Assembly (NCBI GenBank): GCA_037954665.1
Contig: JBBMOL010000046.1
Coordinates: forward strand, 4,758,501-4,822,500
Length of the DNA stretch: 64,000 nucleotides
Direction: 5' to 3'
DNA from: Laguncularia racemosa
Taxonomy: Eukaryota > Streptophyta > Magnoliopsida > Myrtales > Combretaceae
The position numbers were made by a program, and so were the translations under genes. The notes under the pieces are model-generated. The model was not told the DNA's origin. It did not search any database and was given only the letters and a program-made list of their open reading frames with translations. Shown here one piece after another: positions 59,836 through 64,000 of the stretch (position 1 is its first letter; each line of letters starts with the position of its first letter).

Positions 59836-61134
59836 CTCCAGATATCATATACAAATCCTCCTATGTTTGTTCTTGTGTATGACAAAGCATTAGAAAGAGA
59901 GAAGGGACATACTCGAGGCTAATGTTGATCTTCTTTCTTCCATCTTCGCTGCTCTGCTTCTTGTTTTTCAAAGCTAAGAACATGCTAATAAACTTTTTTT
60001 TTTTTTCGCGATTTTGAAAAACTCAAGTTACCTAAATGCAAAAAAAAAAAAAAAAAAAAAAAGAAATAAAAAAAAATGAAAGGGTACACAAAATAAAAGT
60101 GTAATAACACGAATGCACAAAGTGTGATTTATCCTATATAATATGCCCTATAATATATATAACTATCCTTGTTCTTAAGGGAATAATTTGATGACATAAC
60201 AACTCATGCGGGCAAAATTTTTATATGGATCCAGTCTCATCCACTGAGCACTTAACAGCCATACGTTTGGTTTGACCATGTAACAAATGAATGTGCAATG
60301 TATATCTAGAAGGATTGGTCTAAAAAAACCGGGGTCTATGCAAATATTACCCAACGTAGAAAGAAGCCAAGTGCTCAACTTATGTCCTGCAACATAACAT
60401 TAATATATGACCTTGTTTGTTAGTTTATGATGGCATTGCGTTTATCACAATTCACTAGTGTCAATATGGTGCAAAAATGAAGTGCTTCCCCTGTATTTTG
60501 GAATGTATCGATTCCCGATGCCAAAAGGACATAAACTAGAAGCATATCCTGCAATGGATGGTGATGGCGAATGTAATTTTGCCATAATTTCATGATGCAT
60601 CAAGAAATTATAATGTAAATATAATTTATCTGTGATCAAAGAACATCCTATTCCTACCCTATAGAGGGATGTGTCAATAAAGCAAAAAACTTTCAGCTGC
60701 ACCAGCAAGCAGAAGTAACTCCTAGAAAACATTTACTCACTTTCCTTTTTTGAATTTACAACAAACCATGGTCTAATCCAAAATTAACCAGATCCAAACC
60801 TTCAAGTGGACTGCAGCACCAGATGACAGACTTTGTCAGTTGGCCCCGCTGTTGATCAGAAAAGATGAGTGATAGGGAGAAAAGACAGAAAAATAACATA
60901 TCAACATGTAATTGATTTTAAGCATTTCACTTTGTAATTGATTTTAAAGACAACAACAGCCACAAGGCACACCAGCATAACCATGTAAATGGTTGGTAAG
61001 GAATTTCATGTCTATCAAATAAAAAATTTTATATGTTTATATTGCATCAAACTTAAACAACAGTTAGGAAATCTAAACATCAACAACTACAGAGGAATAC
61101 CTATTCAGAAGTGACTAGGAAGACATAAAGATTC
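59836..61134. other. Intergenic, probable 3' flank of the minus-strand gene
   Basis: It includes poly-A/T tracts (59994-60006, 60041-60062) and no recognised coding sequence. An extra 3' exon of the next gene near 60.78-60.85 kb is possible but not supported by a recognisable protein. Confidence 0.4.
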
Positions 61135-63201
61135 TCAGACTTCCACAGCAAGAGAGGCACGAAAATCAATGTACCTTGGCCTGAATAAGGGTGACACTCT
61201 CCTCTTTACTATCTCTTGAATCTGCTCTGATGACAACAAGGAAGCTTCACTATCAAAATTAGCAATCTCCATTTGGTGGCGCAGCTGTCCATATTAACCA
61301 ACTTTGAGATGGAAAAGAGTTCAGTAGTAAAAGTATGCAACATGATATTAAGCATGGTAAGGAATACAATTCTGTTTAACAAAACCAAAATATCAAGTCT
61401 CTGTGCATGAAAGTTATGGGGCTCTTCCAAACCATTTCTGCACCAAAACAACTCAAAGAACAAAACTGTTTCCTTTCCCTGGATTCAATTCCTGGAATCT
61501 AGCCCCTTCAATTATAAAATTCAAATACCAACCAAGGAAGAAGAAGGGATTCCTTGGTTTGATTGTATACTTACATTGCTTCCAAGAATCCCAACCCTGT
61601 GGCAAACTTGTTACAAATAAAATTCATCCCAAATAATATTATTCAGCTCCCAAGGACTGTTCCATGTAATCAAACAAATGTGAACATGTCAACCACATCA
61701 TGTGAGCACAGCAGCATTGAAGCAATTGTTCTAATGCAGTAAAACTAGAAGTGGTTATAAACTCCATTAAATTATTCCTCTAACCTGATCTCTAGGATTG
61801 TTAGGGCAATTGGTTCTATTACTCCATACACAATCACTCCCCCCATGTTGTTACTGTCCTACTATACCACTCATATAAAGCTAGTCAAGATAACTGGAGT
61901 TTGTTATTCAATTGGAGTATTTCTAATCTTACAAGATTAAAGCAACCACCATAAAGTTTATATGGACTAAAATGGTGCCTAGGCCTAAACTGAAATCGCA
62001 CGGGACCACCACAGATATGAGTTATTACCTTCTCAAGAATCACCAACTGATCATCAAGATGAAATCGCCGCATGTCCTTGAGCATCTCCAATTGCTGCAC
62101 AAGAATCCACATTTTGAAGGGAAGCAACTTCTAAGTTTTAACCATAGTATTCATGAATTTTTAAATGTTACCTGTTCCTGCAAAATTTGCTGATTAAGCA
62201 TTCTTTCTTGAAATTCATCAGGACCAAGCTCTGCTTCATCACAGGCCATTTCTTCCCTTATCCACAGAACAGCGGTATTTTAGCAAACAACCTTTCATCT
62301 CAAGGCTAGTTTTCTCAAGAAATATGAGAAGACAATTGTCGTACAATATTTCTTTTGCAATTTCCTTCACCTCATATGAGAAAATTCTAACTACAATATA
62401 TAATAAATCAGAAAGAACCCTCCACATGGGGTTCTTCCACTAGAAAATATGAAATCAAAACGAAATCCTTGGGGTGTGTGGATGTGTTTCTGTGAGCAGA
62501 GAGAGAGACACAAACAGAAAAAGGAAGAGAGAGAGAGAAATTACTTGGCAATGAACTTATAAAAGCGAATCATCAAGTCCCTGTCATTCTCATAAACCAT
62601 ATATACTTTTCCAAGACATGCTATGCCAAATCTTGGATCTGCAACAAGATATTATCCATGTGCAATTAATCAATAGTATCGCATTTTGCTTTTGAATAAT
62701 CATTGCCCATGGTGCAAGTGCCATTAGAAATAAAAGTAGATAAGTGTGCATCTAAAGTAAAGGTGTACATTATATACACTGCTACTTCCGAAGAATATGC
62801 AGAGGTACAGAACTCCAAAACAGCGGAAAATGCCTGAATAATTTCACATGAAAATGCAGAGGAATATTTGGAAGTTATGTCATATCAATGTCATACTATT
62901 TTAAATATATTCTATTTTAGCATGGGTCATCACATAGAAATCAGCCTGTAGGTGCAGATAATGGTTTAACGTAGTTATTAGGAAACATTGAATAGGTGTT
63001 CTAATATGGCCATAGCTAATCAGCTTAAGAACACCAACCATTTAAGAAGCTACGAACCAGCTGTCAACTTTAATAGTTTTCTAATTAATGCTAGGAAGGA
63101 AATTTATGAAACTACAAAGTATAAATCAGTTACTAAGACACACCAATACCCATCTCCTGAAAGATCTCTTCTTGGATTGCCGAAGTAACAGCAACAGCTT
63201 C
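61135..63201 (-). CDS. Conserved plant protein of unknown function (5' end unresolved)
   Basis: Five exons on the minus strand: 63201-63144, 62638-62545, 62256-62172, 62094-62029 and 61284-61135, with GT-AG borders and consistent phases (0, 1, 2, 0, 0), giving 150 codons plus TGA. Pieces, in order: AVTSAIQEEIFQEMG, DPRFGIACLGKVYMVYEND, LMIRFYKFIAKEEMACDEAE, LGPDEFQERMLNQQILQEQ, LEMLKDMRRFHLDDQL, SLLSSEQIQEIVKRRVSPL. The product is acidic in the middle, Gln/Glu/Leu-rich and probably helical or coiled-coil. I see no catalytic motif or signal peptide. The reading-frame consistency over five exons is strong evidence of a real gene; I do not recognise its function. The first exon lies above 63.2 kb, perhaps outside the window. 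The end of the last exon could instead be spliced at CCAAG|GTACAT. Confidence 0.78.
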
Positions 63202-64000
63202 CTGCACAAATAATTCATCTAACATGAAGCTGGAATAATTTAATTTCCTTGATATCGATTCTTATCCATCACTAATGAACAAACGATGTCACATTTATCA
63301 AACATCTGGCAGAAAGTCGTCAAAAGAAATCCCAAGGAACAGGTCTGACATGTGTCCCCCTTCAACAAACTAGTGTAGATGTATTTTCACAGGCTTAATG
63401 TACTTATGAAGACATTACGTAGAAAGAAGAGGCGACCTAAATGAACCAATAAAAGCAAAATCGGTAATAACTAACGGAGGTTGATATTGGGAAAAAGATA
63501 AATAATTAATACCTCAGCAAAACATCATCAAGCAGAAATATCCATCTCGATTTCTGGGCTATTAACAAAGCAAAAAAGAGAGCTAAGCATATACAAAACT
63601 ATAGAAATTGTTCCTTTGCAGCGGCAATTCCATCTTTCTGAACATTATCCTAAAATTGATGGGCAAAAGTCAAAAACTAAAATGTTATTAGAGTTTCAAC
63701 CATCCGCATTAAAAGGTATCACTAAAATTATTTGACTCCAGCTTAATCTTGGCATGAACTAATATTGACACAGGCGACGTAAATTTTTGGAGCTTGAACC
63801 TTGGCTAAACAGTATAGTTTCGGGTGCTGAAATAGCCTCTTCTAGAAATACGAGGAAAAGGCTGTGTACACAAACACATGCACCGCGTGATCAACATGAA
63901 TTCTAGATTTTCGTGTTCTTTTACACGAACTTGTTATAAAATAACGAATTGAAATAAGGACATTGTGCAATTTGACTAGCTGATGTCATATTGTTCAGAG
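63202..64000 (-). other. Upstream part of the unknown gene, exons not resolved
   Basis: An acceptor-like site (ttttag) and an open stretch occur on the minus strand near 63.61-63.66 kb, but no join gives a convincing N-terminus with phase 0 into the exon at 63201. The 5' exon or exons may lie here or beyond the window. Confidence 0.3.

Noticed and set aside
60775..60860. Extra 3' exon of the unknown minus-strand gene
   Set aside because: A donor at CCAAG|GTACAT exists, but the downstream sequence gives no clean continuing frame; kept as an alternative only.

Overview
The window is nuclear DNA from a flowering plant, most likely a eudicot. Three things show this: spliced genes with plant-type protein products, a nuclear-encoded plastid ribosomal protein with a transit peptide, and a dense load of plant LTR retrotransposons, MULEs and MITEs in very AT-rich sequence. 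I cannot name the species from the sequence.

Layout: 1-8287 is the 3' part of a Ty3/gypsy-type LTR element (end of an ORF, long 3' non-coding region, polypurine tract, 3' LTR). It is interrupted by a complete but dead Ty1/copia element (2052-6922, minus strand) with two LTRs, PBS, PPT and a perfect 5-bp target duplication. 8445-9492 is a long-TIR MULE-type MITE. A CACTA end lies at about 10.2-10.5 kb. A truncated Tat-like gypsy element (LTR, gag, protease, start of RT) fills 12.2-15.3 kb, followed by a hAT-like MITE.

Four host protein genes are supported. They are a C2H2 zinc-finger protein of the ZNF511 type (16231-20080, +, 4 exons, 261 aa); plastid ribosomal protein bL27c (22992-26199, -, 3 exons, 187 aa); a DUF579 arabinogalactan/glucuronoxylan-type glucuronic acid 4-O-methyltransferase closest to AGM1/AGM2 (42813-43679, +, single exon, 288 aa); and a conserved acidic, helical protein of unknown function (61135-63201, -, at least 5 exons, 5' end unresolved). 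There is one tRNA-Leu(AAG) gene (45718-45798, -) and a broken NPF (NRT1/PTR) transporter fragment near 59.6-59.8 kb.

The stretch 26.3-42.5 kb is gene-poor and holds a decayed gypsy gag, MITEs and simple repeats. The most striking region is 46474-54311: a 7.8-kb Mutator-like element with matching terminal inverted repeats and an imperfect 11-bp target duplication. It carries a decayed MURA-type transposase on the minus strand and, convergent with it, a decayed plant mobile domain (PMD/MAIN-like) gene on the plus strand, next to a roughly 1.1-kb subterminal tandem repeat array. To its right (55.2-58.8 kb) are LTR-like sequences that carry tRNA-like A-box/B-box modules.

The host genes are ordinary single loci with no sign of operating together. 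The structure of the window is set mainly by nested and decayed transposable elements.
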